This document shows positions 10,890 to 20,354 of a stretch of DNA of 64,000 nucleotides, piece by piece. The stretch is from Aradus depressus. Taxonomy: Eukaryota > Arthropoda > Insecta > Hemiptera > Aradidae. The stretch covers positions 78,752,037 to 78,816,036 of the forward strand of contig OY759214.1 in NCBI GenBank assembly GCA_963662175.1, read 5' to 3'. Under the pieces are notes generated by a model that made no database searches, was not told the DNA's origin, and worked only from the letters and a program-made list of their open reading frames with translations. The stretch's first letter is position 1. Every line of letters begins with the position of its first letter. The position numbers were made by a program, and so were the translations under genes.

Positions 10890-13150
10890 GATATACATGC
10901 TATAATTATATAATGTAATGAATGTATCAACACAAAGATTAATACGAGGATTCAGAAGCGCTTATGTAAGTCAACTATTGATGTTTAGCACGTTCGATTA
11001 GTTTTGAAGGGAGAGCGGAAACTTAATTGATTAATTTGTGCTGCGGAAGTACATTACCAGTGATCCACTAAAGACCTTAAATTATTCACTTTGGAATCAG
11101 GGGGTCGAAAAACATGAAATTTCAGTCAAACCAGTCTGATAACATAACTAACCCTATACTTTGTTTAGACGGGGAAGTGAAATATCCAGTGGGAAACAAA
11201 GGTATGTGTTAGTCACAATCGAATAACTTTTTCATTTTTGTTTTTTTATACTCTTTTTACTCTTTTTTAGTAGCACAAGAAATGAAAACATTTCCAATAA
11301 AAAATAAAAAAACTTGATAAAGATTAGAAAAAATGGATTTTTGTTGTTTTTTAGAAGAAAAAACTTAAGTATAAAAAAAAGAAGTAGGTTACCTTGGAGA
11401 TAGTCAAGTCACGTTTTCATATGATATGGAATGACTAACTGGAACAGGTAGGACTTACCTAATAGACGGTGTTAATACTGAAAAGTTGTCGGTGAATCAC
11501 CGGTAGTGAACTACAACAGCATAAATTCATGAAATAAGTTTTCGCTCCTCCGCCAAAATCAGTCGACTGTTTGGGCCATTTATCAATAGTTGGTTTACAT
11601 CGCAGAAAATTATTAGTTGCTGTCCTTATGGCATTTTGATTTTAAATATAAAATTTCACGATACAATCATTACATCAGCAGTTATTGAGGTTTTTGAGTT
11701 GAACCCCACTCTTCTGATCCTCCCTTTCTTTCGACCGACTACTAAAAATTAAAATATGGCATCTTAATAGGGCTCTAGATGGGCGTATAAAAGACATAGA
11801 TAAACAGTAAATTTTTGTTTATCTCATCAGCTATACAAAGAGTAAGAGAAATTATGTAATCCATCGTTGAGTTTTAACCGGAATTTCATCATTTTTGATA
11901 GGATGATTCCAAAAATGAAAAAAAAGAAAAGTATGTATGGGCGAGTGTCTGTGTGTGTTTGTCTGTGCCATGATAACTCTTGCTTTTAGATATATATATA
12001 TATATATATCTAGAATCCGATAAGGAAGATACCTAGACACCATTTGATTTTCAGCCAAAAAGAAAGAAAATTAGGGGGTCGAGCGAAAACTTAGTCAACT
12101 TTTTCGTGCTGGGGAAGTACATTTCCAGTGATTCACCAACGACATTTTTCCCTTTTTTTTTCAAAAAAATTTCATCAGGAAGTCAAAAAACATGAAATTC
12201 TGGTGTTGTTAAATCCCGACAAAAGGATTATATTTCTATTTCATGTAGATACTCAGAAGTCGTTAAGAAGCTTATTCATTTTCAGCGCTTAGAAAGGAAC
12301 GTACTTTCGAAACCCCATTCATTTTGAAATTTATCAAGTTCGTGTTAAAATGTAGGAACATACTTCAAAATATATATATTTTTTTTTTTTCAGTCATATC
12401 AACAGAAACAGAAATCTAAGATCTAAAACTAGTATAGCCAGTTAATGTTTTTTTAGCCCGGATATTCTAGTCCTCTAAAACTGACCTGAAAGCATCCTCA
12501 AAAATTAATAATTTTCTGGCTGGGGAAGTATCTATGTGGTGACTCACTGACGACCTTTTTTTTTTCAAGAACCTCCATTAGGGAATTGGCTCCAGCCGGC
12601 ACTATTATCTCTTATAGTTCCTTTTGACCAAATGCCCATAATGGTTGTCACGGGAGTCAATTCCTGGGTGTTAGATATAGCTTCGTTAGTACTAACTTAC
12701 TTCGTTCAGTTATAATTAGAGCCCGGTTTTCGTGTAGTAAAAAAATTTAAAAACGTGCAATTAAAAAGCCAAAATGTGCTACAAAAAATAAAATCCTGAC
12801 ATTAACTTTTTTTCTGCGAAAAAAAAATTGATCTAATTTGTAAATTAAATAACTCTATTTTCAGCATAAAATTGGTTAGTAATTAATTTCAGGATCTTTT
12901 AGTCAATAATTTAAAAGAAAGTTGTATGTCTGAGAGTGTTGTGAACACTATCACTCCCTATAGAATGAATGTATCGAAACAATATATTATATGTTTACCC
13001 AGAATCATAAAAATTGTAATAACTTCCGATGTAATGAATATATCGATTTGAAATTTATTTAGACTCAAACACCCTAATATGTATCGACACAAAATTTAGT
13101 ATCAGAACTCAGTAGCCCCAATGTAGGTGAACTATTGCATGAATCACCGG
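10890..13150. repeat. Repeat A-rich region with unassigned AT-rich spacers
   Basis: Repeat A units at about 10920-11170, 11480-11780, 12050-12230, 12500-12570 and 12950-13150. A TA microsatellite lies at 11990-12010. Around 12715-12790 an AGAGCCCGGTTTTCGTG end resembles the one at 30580. 11170-11480, 11780-12050 and 12570-12950 show no gene. Confidence 0.5.
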
Positions 13151-13364
13151 GATGGTGATTCATGCATTATTTTCGCTCGTCACAAATGTTCCACTTGCGG
13201 AAAGAGCAGGCAGCAGGAACATTCGAAAGCAATCGCAACTGCGTTCAGCTCCATAAAAGTATTGTGTTCTTAGTAACAGTGATCGCAGTCACAATTTCAC
13301 CTCTAATCCTACGTCTCCTTCCTTCGAATGATTTTAGTTTAATGAGGAAACAGGATAAGTTGAA
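13151..13364. other. Unique intronic stretch next to tetraspanin exon
   Basis: Lies downstream of the exon on the minus strand, beyond the LINE insertion. A 75-codon plus-strand frame (13162-13389) overlaps the target duplication and has no recognisable domain; not called as a gene. Confidence 0.3.
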
Positions 13365-13963
13365 TAGGTTAAGCTACTCACTGTCTTAAAATCAGTTACA
13401 ATAATAATGTATACACCCTTAATCCCCAGGAAATTTGAACAATCTGGAATAAAAATGATTTGGAAGACGTATACTACCTGTTAATATCCTGTCCGATATA
13501 CTCCCCCATTAGAAGCTACTTCCTGTCTCAGTGTCAGTATAGACCGATCCAACTTTCATACATTACTCCTGGCCCATAATAAAAATGATATCTCAAACAT
13601 TTTCTATTATTTGATCAGCGCTCTGAAACTTGGAGCATTCATTGTTAACGAATAATGTACCTACTTCAACTTACATATTATATTGATATTCAATACCTAC
13701 ATCCCCACTCCATATTTACTGTCTATATTATATTATTATTATGAATGTGTAATTACTTATTTTATTTATATTTATTTTTTTATTTATTTAGTTTGTTAAA
13801 GGTTCCTTTATATATGTCATTATTGTTTTATATGTGTATTCTTTTATACGTGTCATTATTACGTTAATATTGTAAATGTAATGGTCACTGACTCCATTGT
13901 ATAGGGGTGATACCTTTAAACAATAAAAAATTATTATTATTATTATTAGGTTAAGCTACTCAC
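13365..13963. repeat. 17-bp target-site duplication pair (13365-13381, 13947-13963)
   Basis: The same 17 bases, TAGGTTAAGCTACTCAC, stand on either side of the LINE-like insertion. On the minus strand the inner edge of the right copy is exactly the exon-intron junction, so the duplicated sequence is the first 17 intron bases including the splice donor. The left copy is a second, orphan donor-like sequence 583 bp into the intron. Confidence 0.85.
13382..13946 (+). mobile_element. 5'-truncated LINE-like insertion with (TTA)n tail at a splice site
   Basis: The 565-bp insertion ends in AACAATAAAAAA followed by a TTA/ATT microsatellite tail (13923-13946), as in CR1- or RTE-like LINE 3' ends. It is bounded by a perfect 17-bp target-site duplication, TAGGTTAAGCTACTCAC, at 13365-13381 and 13947-13963. 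The right copy supplies the GTGAG donor of the tetraspanin exon on the minus strand. The element is antisense to the gene. No protein domain was recognised, which is consistent with a 3'UTR-only copy. Confidence 0.75.
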
Positions 13964-14155
13964 CAATATGAGAAGACAACGGTTTTCCTTGTAGACGGAA
14001 CAGCAACCGAGGAGCGCTACCAGAAGGGAGAGGACTCCGGCAATGACCAGGATGTAGGCTGCCAGAGGATAGGTGAGACTTGTCAGGAGGCTGACGTAGG
14101 TGTGTTTGGTAAGGATCGTCCAGAGACCCAGGGCGAGCACGCACCCACCACCAAC
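13964..14155 (-). CDS. Tetraspanin, internal coding exon (TM1 end to TM2)
   Basis: This 192-bp exon encodes 64 residues of a tetraspanin, a four-pass membrane scaffold protein. It opens with VGGGCVLALGLWTIL (end of TM1), continues through the small extracellular loop with YVSLLTSLTYPLAAYILV, and finishes TM2 with VALLGCCSVYKENRCLLIL. The GCC..KE signature after TM2 is a tetraspanin hallmark, and the wording is closest to CD151/TSPAN11-type proteins. The acceptor TTTCAG lies at 14156-14161 and the donor GTGAG at 13959-13963 (minus strand). It is phase 0 on both sides and joins in frame to the exon at 33110..33219. An exon of about this length covering this segment is typical of tetraspanin genes. 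The remaining exons (TM3, large loop with CCG motif, TM4) were not found in the window. Intron sequence on the donor side is occupied by a LINE insertion directly at the splice site. Confidence 0.9.
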
Positions 14156-14329
14156 CTGAAACGTAGCATAGAAAAAAAGTCAATATAGTTAGACGGAGGA
14201 AAGACATTCGAATTTATGAACACATGGTTGGGGACAGATAACCATGTTTTTACTTAGGGCACGTTCAGTTAGACGCAACGACAATAACAACTAAGCAGCG
14301 CGAAGAGAAGAACGTGGTGAATCATCCTA

Positions 14330-14541
14330 GCGCGAATTAATGAACCTTCGCTCTCCCTCTAAACCAAATTTACTGGTCGAAAATCAATAGGAGCCTTACA
14401 CAAGCACTCCTTCATTATACTAAACCATTCGTTGTTACATCTACTGTCATTGGGAATTTTGTGTAGATCCACCCTCCTCTCATCGATCCTCCCCTTCCCT
14501 TCGCCCGATATTGCTAAAAATTAATAGGTGACATCCTTATG
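14330..14541 (+). repeat. Repeat A fragment, host of the composite element
   Basis: GCGCGAATTAATGAACC, TTTCGCTC-like wording and TTAATAGGTGACATCCTTATG. The same repeat resumes at 17340 with ACATCCTTATGAGGTTTTG. Confidence 0.7.
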
Positions 14542-14599
14542 ACACAGATTGTCAAATAAGATGTAGTCTGATCTCTCACAGATTTTTTATTTGTATTAG

Positions 14600-14635
14600 C
14601 TAGCCGGCTTTCGAGGTTGCCCTCATCATCAGACA
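14600..14635 (-). ncRNA. Hammerhead-ribozyme-like motif, left tail of composite
   Basis: Read on the minus strand: CTGATGA (14632-14626), one extra U, stem II GAGG/CCTC closed by a GCAA loop, then GAAA, a minimal stem III AGC/GCT with a 2-nt loop, and CTA as the cleavage triplet ending at 14601. Stem I can form only a couple of pairs here. The conserved core residues of a type I hammerhead are all present. Penelope-like elements are known to carry hammerheads with very short stem III. The unpaired U between the core and stem II departs from the canonical fold, so activity is uncertain. Confidence 0.5.
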
Positions 14636-14734
14636 GTCTACAAAAGAAACCATCTTTAAGCAACAAAAACAAAAACCAAAAACAGGTTCTGTTGGTAACA
14701 ATCATAAAATATAAAAGCAACAAAAATTTATTTA

Positions 14735-14964
14735 TTTTATTTTTATTTTTTTTTATTTTTTTTTTTTATTTTTTTTTTTTTTTTAGTTGGTTTTAAAAGA
14801 GGGTGCGCCTTGCGTTGCAGCAACATCACCCAGTCTACGTTTAGGCAAAGCTCGGGGATCATTACATTGCCTGTTTCTGCTCCCGCCAGGAGCCGACGAA
14901 TCGGCAGAACATCGGGTAGTCAGTTTCCGTCACCATCTGCCATAGATCCAGTCCCAAATATGAT
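14735..14964 (-). mobile_element. LINE ORF2 extreme C-terminus, 3'UTR and poly-A tail
   Basis: This continues the 16.6 kb LINE after the copia insertion. The frame goes on as YLGLDLWQMVTETDYPMF, then CRFVGSWREQKQAM and a stop at about 14840. A short 3'UTR follows, then an A-rich tail (T-rich on the plus strand, about 14730-14785). The clean reading through one copy of the 5-bp duplication shows the LINE was intact here before copia inserted. Confidence 0.8.
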
Positions 14965-15042
14965 TGTTGAGATGGCAATATCACTGTTAATATAAAAGTC
15001 ACATGTTTATAAAAACTATAAAATGTTCAGTTCAATATTACA
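14965..15042 (+). repeat. 5' LTR of copia element
   Basis: 78 bp, starting TGTTGAGATGG and ending AATATTACA. It differs from the 3' LTR only at two neighbouring positions in the AT-rich middle. No TATA-driven promoter can be asserted beyond a TTTATAAAA at about 15005. Confidence 0.85.
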
Positions 15043-15063
15043 ATTAATAAAAATGAAACATAG

Positions 15064-16497
15064 TTGCCAATAGTTTGTCCTTGTATTTTCTTATCCTATT
15101 TTCATGTAATAAATTTAATAGGGTTATGGGCCCAGTTCGTCAAGATAATTGAAGATAGATCTATCGATAAAGAACCTGAAGTTAAAGAGAAAAATAAAGA
15201 ACCAGAAAAAGAAACTAGGGTAATTCCTAAAATAATAATTAAAGATCAAAACCAGACTGAAGATGATAATAGTCGGAAAAGAGCAATACAAGGTCAAGAT
15301 TCAGGAAGAGTAAAGAGGAATGTTCAAAAACCTCAATGGCAAAAGGATTTCGCAATGGACATGAGCTACGAAGAGCAGAATGAATCATTATATGCTCTAT
15401 TGGGAAGCCTAACTGATGTACCTAAAAACTATGAAGACATTGAAGAAAGAAAAGATAAAAAACTATGGAAAGAAGAAATAAAAGTATTAAAAGAAAGTGA
15501 GACATGGATAACAGTTGCAACTCCTGAAAACGTTAAGTTGATAGACTGTAAATGGGTATTTGCAAGGAAAGAAGTGAAAGACAAAGAGGTGTACAAAGCA
15601 CGATTAGTAGTAAGGGGCTTTCAACAAAAAGATAATTTTAGTGAAGTGTATTCTCCAGTACTAAGACTTCAAACGTTAAGAATATTGTTATCGGTAGCGT
15701 GTGAAAGAAATTACTATATACATCAAATGGATGTAAAGGGAGCATTTTTATACGGTAGAATTGACGAAGAAGTATACTTGAAACCACCTGAAGGTGTGAC
15801 TGTTGAAAAGGGGCATGTGCTAAAATTAACAAAGTATGGGTTAAGGAAATCACCAAAATATTGGTATGAATGTTTTAATACGACCATTACTGAATATGGG
15901 TTTGAAAGATCAGGTAATGATTATTGTATGTATAAAAACGGAGATTTGTATTTATTATTGTACGTTGATGTTTTGTTGATCTTAGGAAGTAACTTGAAAG
16001 AAATACATTTAGTAAAAGAATTTTTGTCATCAAAATTTAGAATGAAAGATATGGGCCATGAAAATTTAACATACTTAGGCATTGCAATAACTAAAAGGTC
16101 TGATAGTATTGTCATTGATCAGTCTAAATATTTAAAAGGTGTGTTAAAGAAATTTGGAATGAATGACTGTAAGGAGTGTGATACTCCTATGTGGATTAAA
16201 AAAATATTAGAAGAATTATCAATTAATGTCAAGAGTGTTAAAATTTTCGATGATAATCAGAGTACAATATATGCTGTTAAAAATCCAGATCAGAAACGCT
16301 TAAAACATATGGATGTTAAATTTAAATTTGTGAAACAGATGGCAGAAGATAAGGTGATGGAAGTTGAACATTTGTGTACTGAAAAACAGTTAGCTGATGT
16401 GCTAACTAAACCATTAAGCAAGAAACGATTTCTAATTTTTGTTAATCAATTAGGTTTGATAAATTTCACAAACAGTGATATTGAGGAAGAGTGTTGA
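15064..16497 (+). pseudogene. Copia pol remnant: reverse transcriptase plus RNase H C-terminus
   Basis: The frame is open for 477 codons without an ATG start at its head (the first in-frame ATG is near 15355). It begins with a charged linker, then shows Ty1/copia RT motifs: LWKEEIKVLKESETW, DCKWVFARK, YKARLVVRGFQQK, VYSPVLRLQTLRILLSVAC, QMDVKGAFLYG and EEVYLKPPEG. The catalytic YVDD box reads YVDV, so the second metal-binding Asp is lost. After CDTPM the sequence jumps to WIKKILEEL, deleting the catalytic middle of RNase H but keeping the frame. It ends LADVLTKPLSK...F. The stop codon overlaps the first bases of the 3' LTR. The product cannot be an active polymerase, although the frame is undisrupted. 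Confidence 0.85.
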
Positions 16498-16569
16498 GAT
16501 GGCAATATCACTGTTAATATAAAAGTCACATGTTTATAAAAAGGATAAAATGTTCAGTTCAATATTACA
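16492..16569 (+). repeat. 3' LTR of copia element
   Basis: 78-bp direct copy of 14965-15042. It is followed at once by the ATGAT target duplication, after which the interrupted LINE resumes. Confidence 0.85.
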
Positions 16570-16574
16570 ATGAT

Positions 16575-16942
16575 CTTGTCCCATGAATCAACTCCACCCT
16601 CGCTTGGTCGTACAGCGGGCATTCGAGGACCACATGTTCTGCAGTCTCGATACCGCCGCACGAACAGTTCGGGGTGTTCTTGCTGTGCAAGAAGAACAGC
16701 TTGGAGTTGAAATCACCATGACCTGATAATATTTGAGACGTCCAGTGATTAGGCTGTATCCATGTTGAGTCAAGGCGTACCCGGACGTCCGGGAAGTATG
16801 CGTACGTCGTTCGGCCATCCGGGCATCGTGACCAACGTTGTTGCCATTTTTCCACAATCCAATTCTGGACGATGTCCTTGCAGCGCACTGGTCTGGACTG
16901 TCCGCGCATCTCTTCCTCTAGGGCTAGACGTAAGGAAAATAA
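16575..16942 (-). mobile_element. LINE ORF2 C-terminal part (upstream of copia insertion)
   Basis: The minus-strand frame reads ...RPVRCKDIVQNWIVEKWQQR, then a segment of the kind found after RNase H in RNase H-bearing LINEs, with ILSGHGDFNSKLFFLH and a zinc-knuckle-like C.C....ETAEHVVLECP. The frame continues as ARVELIHGTRS and is cut by the copia element. Skipping copia and one ATGAT copy restores the frame into 14964-14840. It is 5'-truncated near 16942, beyond which the sequence is AT-rich. Confidence 0.8.
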
Positions 16943-17124
16943 TCACACCTGAGAAATAAAAATATATAAAATTTTTTTTTATAAAAAAAAAAAAAAATTA
17001 TTTTATTTACTAAAATATTTTAATTAGGTTAATGTCAAAAAATTTTATCTATCAGGTATGGTTATTTCAAATACAACTTGTTACTTTTTATAATTTAATG
17101 TATTTATATTTATTTAAATCTTGT
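16943..17124. other. AT-rich interior of composite element
   Basis: A/T-runs between the LINE 5' truncation and the right inverted tail. No feature recognised. Confidence 0.3.
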
Positions 17125-17207
17125 TGTCTTTATATTTTATTATTGTTACCAACAGAACCTGTTTTTGTTTTTTGTTTTTGTTGCTTAAGGATGGTTTATT
17201 TTGTAGA

Positions 17208-17247
17208 CTGCCTGATGATGAGGGCAACCTCGAAAGCCGGCTAGCTA
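17208..17247 (+). ncRNA. Hammerhead-ribozyme-like motif, right tail of composite
   Basis: Core CTGATGA at 17212-17218, extra U at 17219, stem II 17220-17223 with 17228-17231, GAAA at 17232-17235, stem III 17235-17237 with 17240-17242, and CTA ending at A17243. Stem I starts with G244-C211 and C245-G210. This is the best-preserved copy of the tail family. It mirrors the motif at 14600-14635. Confidence 0.5.
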
Positions 17248-17339
17248 ATACTAATAAAAATCTGTGAGAGGTCAGACTACATCTTATTTGACAACCTGTG
17301 AAATAATCACTTCTCACTACATCAGCCATCTTCATATTA

Positions 17340-17880
17340 ACATCCTTATGAGGTTTTGTATTTAAATATCAGATGTATTCATTACATCGGAATTTATTGG
17401 GGTTTTTGAGTTAAGCTTCCCTCTGATTCCCCCTCCCCTTTGAGCGATTTGGCTGTAAATCAAAAGGTGTCGTCCTTCCGCCATGGTTCACCACCGATAT
17501 AAGAGTGTAGTTGCATACAAAACCATAATACAGCATTTAACATATGCAGGCTCAGATGCAGTAAGGCGGGTTGTTCAGTTACTACTGTCCCGCAGATTTT
17601 CAATGTTCAGTTTTCAAAGTGATCCGATTAATAGGCATCCTTTACTTCCCCAGTTATTCGAAGATAAAGGAAGTTATTTATTCAGTCAGAAATTCGACGT
17701 TGAGTTTTCACCGAAATTTCATGTGTTCTGTGAACACGATAACTACTGATGCAATGAATCAATGACATGAAATATTATGAGTATACCCAAAACATCATAA
17801 GTACGACACTTATTGGTTTTCAGCCAAATTGGTCAAAGGGAAGGGACATTAGAGGGAGGGCTTAACATTAAACTCAAATA
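17340..17880. repeat. Repeat A block
   Basis: Plus orientation up to about 17470, then after a unique stretch (17480-17640) inverted wording with GAAATTCGACGTTGAGTTTTC. Open frames at 17483-17765 are within it and are not supported as genes. Confidence 0.5.
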
Positions 17881-18127
17881 ATTTCAGATGAAATGTATTA
17901 TATCTTTATTTATTATATTTATAAAGATTACATATGGAACTCACTAAACTTAGGTCGACACAAAAAAGGTAACCCAACTGAAACCTCTCCTTGTGCCTCT
18001 TCAATACACAACATCCCTTCCCAGGGTTAGCGTTGCAGACTTTTTGTTATTAATTTGGGAGACTCGGACCCCTAGAAACTCCCCCTGAGGTAACCACTGA
18101 CTGTAATACTTAAGTTGACTTTACATG
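17881..18127. other. Unassigned intronic sequence
   Basis: AT-rich then mixed sequence. No repeat family or exon recognised. Confidence 0.25.
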
Positions 18128-18208
18128 AGCAGCAGCAAATGCACGCTGTGGTTTATGTGCTTTTAGAATTAAATGACTCACATCCAATAGCGTGCATTTG
18201 CTGCTGCT
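18128..18208 (+). ncRNA. Candidate structured hairpin (pre-miRNA-like)
   Basis: Arms 18128-18147 (AGCAGCAGCAAATGCACGCT) and 18189-18208 are perfectly complementary over 20 bp. Pairing can continue inward with G-U, U-A and GG/CC pairs (one bulged A), then ATGTG/CACAT, leaving a terminal loop of about 19 nt. The whole hairpin is about 81 nt, the size of an animal miRNA precursor. It could also be the ends of a small inverted-repeat element. No expression evidence can be seen. Confidence 0.35.
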
Positions 18209-18489
18209 GCGCTTTAAATTTTTACTGCGCTTGTAAAATCAGCTTTAAGAATATAAAGTATAACATAAATGACGAGTTTGAGCGAGGAAATGAAATGATG
18301 GAATTTATATATATTTAAATAAATGTAATATGACTTGTTTTGTACATGTACATTTATGTAACAGCTGATTGCTGATTTAGGAATCAGACGCACAGGAAAT
18401 TGGAAGATCCTATTGGTAACTTGCAAGCAATCCATTTTTAATAAAAACTGTTTTTTTAGTTTATTTAATTTTTATCTTGGTTTTTTGCT

Positions 18490-18545
18490 CTGGCCAGGAG
18501 GGGGGGGGGGCACGTGCCCCCCTGGCTATGCCCCTGACCCTTCCC
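18490..18545 (-). mobile_element. hAT-like terminal sequence
   Basis: The minus strand starts CAGGGGCATAGCCAGGGGGG and continues GCACGTGCCCCCC. This GC-rich start is common at ends of hAT-type elements in animal genomes. No partner end or 8-bp target duplication was found, so only a fragment is claimed. Confidence 0.45.
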
Positions 18546-18763
18546 CTTTAGAAGGTTATTTAAATGTAAGAAATTAAACAAAGAAACTACTTTACAAATC
18601 AGATTCAGTTATCAATTAACAGAAATTAGGCATCTGACCACTATATCAAAATTACTAGTACATACAACTTTAAATTAAACTTAATATTGAATTAATAAAA
18701 TAAAATAAAATGTCACTTTCATTCTTAAAGTAATTATCACTAACACAATAATTTTGTTTTATT

Positions 18764-19014
18764 CTATTCAAGCCCGCCAACCACAGAAGCTTCCAATATA
18801 CTTGTCCGATATCGGTTTCTGCCTCCTTCCTTCACACATTGACGTCTTGTTTGTTTGATAACCTTTGTGTCGTCTTCTTCAAGCAGTATTTGGTCAATCC
18901 TTTCTTCTTTAACTGCTTCAGCACTGTCATTTTCTTTTTTGTTAGAATCATCATTTTCTTTCTCTTGTCCATATATTAGTCTTGATTTGGTTTGGTTAAT
19001 GTTTGGTGTATCGA
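18764..19014 (-). CDS. Unknown ORF, possible exon or TE remnant
   Basis: The minus-strand frame ends in TAG at 18764-18766 and reads backward from a highly charged segment (GQEKENDDSNKKENDSAEAV, KEERIDQILLEEDDTKVIKQ) to TRRQCVKEGGRNRYRTSILE and ASVVGGLE. It is too short and start-less to be a complete gene and enters a repeat A piece upstream at about 19015. Base composition fits coding, and the acidic-to-basic layout could be the C-terminus of a TE protein near the hAT-like end at 18.5 kb. I do not recognise the family. Confidence 0.3.
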
Positions 19015-19129
19015 CTCGAAATTTAGTATGAGCATTGAGAAGTCCCTGGGTAAGTCAACTATTGATTCAAAGCTAAAACTATCGATTGGTTTTAGACGGA
19101 GAGAGAAAATGTGTGTCTAATTTACGGTA

Positions 19130-19884
19130 CCTGCTACAAGGGAATCTCCCGGTATCTGGGGAATTTGCAACAGGAATACAACATGGGAAGATAGCATTTC
19201 TTTTTCTCGTTGCTCCGGAGAAAAGAAAAAATAATACATCATTCGTCTAATAATTTTCGTGCGCAAATATATCTGAAACAGAAACATGTTCTGAGATGTG
19301 GAATATATTACTCTCTCCATTCTAGAATGCAAACACAAGAAGGTAGAGACCCACAGCTCTAACGGAACATTGTCCCCAAGTTAGGATGGTTATCGCAGCT
19401 ATGCAGCATGACAATCCTCCACTGCATAGTCTTATAGTAACGCTAACCCTTCTTCAATATATCTCTCATCTCTTTCATTCAAAAGGGAGGAATTGATTAT
19501 TTATAAAATTGAAATCCATTCCTGTCTGTCGTTCCGACAGCAAGCCATTTCGTAAGCTGAAGAATCAACGTTAAAACGAGTAGTTCGTCAGTCTGATTTT
19601 AAGACATTGTATTCTAATCAACTGTCCCCGATGAGCAAAGATGGCAACCATCAGTATAATGTTCGAATATTTACAAATATGTTGCATCACTCTGGTAAAA
19701 ATCTAATTGGTCATTAACTAATATTATCTAATGGTAAATTAAAAATAATAACTAGTAAACAAATATATGTGATGTCACCATAATAGGACTTTCTATACCA
19801 AACAGTTTTGTACAGATCACCCTCCCCCACTCTCAAAATCATACTACATGCTCAAAATAGAAGGTTCAAAACGAGGAGGAAGCC
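19130..19884. other. Unassigned intronic sequence
   Basis: Mixed AT-rich sequence. A piece at 19780-19850 resembles a repeat D end (GGACTTTCTATACCAA). No exon recognised. Confidence 0.3.
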
Positions 19885-20075
19885 CTGAGCATGCCGTGTT
19901 TGTACGATGTACGATGTCAGGTACTCGTTGAAGATCATCCCTAGTAAATAAAGTAAATAAAAAATTAGGGTAGGCAAAATTTAGGACTCCTATGATACAG
20001 TCGGGCTCATGCCGAAAAAGCGCTCTGGTAGTATGCAATATGACTCGTAGTTGAAGCCCGGACATGATGTTTGTC
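19885..20075 (+). mobile_element. SINE family 1, 3' part
   Basis: Body words TACGATGTCAGGTACTCG, AATTTAGGACTCC, CGGGCTCATGCC, GCGCTCTGGTAGTA and the family end AGCCCGGACATGA. The tRNA-like head is missing. Confidence 0.75.
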
Positions 20076-20114
20076 ACAAGTATCTATTTTATTTTATTCT
20101 TAATTGTTATCCTT

Positions 20115-20305
20115 TTTAATGGGTCTTGCTAGAGTTTTGGTCGCATAGTCTTACAGTTGCGGGTTCAAATCACGTTCGGAAGGGTTTTATTTCACAGATA
20201 TAACTCCCTCCCGGGGCCATGGATGTTGTGTAAATAACCAAATGACACCGTTATAGAGACATGGCTAATATGCATCGAACATAACGCACGAAAAAAGATT
20301 TAAAA
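20115..20305 (+). mobile_element. Degraded SINE, family 2
   Basis: It shares GGTCGCATAGTCTTAC, GCGGGTTCAAATC, AACTCCCTCCCGGGGCCATG and the segment ACATGGCTAATATGCA with the SINE at 5.4 kb. The B-box has one change and the A-box half is eroded. It ends in an A-rich stretch. Confidence 0.7.
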
Positions 20306-20354
20306 AATAATTTTTAATAAAAAATTACCAATAATAAAACATATTTTAATTGTT

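Larger units (their letters stand above)
14965..16569 (+). mobile_element. Copia-type LTR retrotransposon, internally deleted
   Basis: Two 78-bp terminal repeats (14965-15042 and 16492-16569; TGTTGAG...ATTACA, two differences seen) bracket a pol remnant. A 5-bp target duplication, ATGAT, lies at 14960-14964 and 16570-16574. The LTRs are unusually short. Gag, protease and integrase are missing and only the reverse transcriptase and the end of RNase H remain, so the copy is non-autonomous. It sits in the opposite orientation inside a LINE open reading frame. Near-identical LTRs indicate a fairly recent insertion. Confidence 0.85.
14542..17339. mobile_element. Composite element with inverted Penelope-like tails, enclosing LINE and copia
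   Basis: The 2.8 kb unit is flanked by an 11-bp direct repeat, ACATCCTTATG (14531-14541 and 17340-17350), within repeat A. Removing it restores the normal repeat A wording. Its ends are inverted copies of one tail: about 14551-14725 matches the reverse complement of about 17125-17291. Each has an outward-facing hammerhead-like motif. The left tail lacks about 60 bp of outer sequence that the right one has. The interior holds a LINE 3' end on the minus strand, itself split by a copia element. The same inverted-tail layout occurs in small form at 2.2 kb. Penelope-like affiliation is inferred from the hammerhead-like motif and similarity to the 53.2 kb tail. Confidence 0.6.

Noticed and set aside
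16762..16959. Plus-strand frame at 16.8 kb
   Set aside because: It is antisense to the LINE C-terminal frame, which has recognisable motifs.
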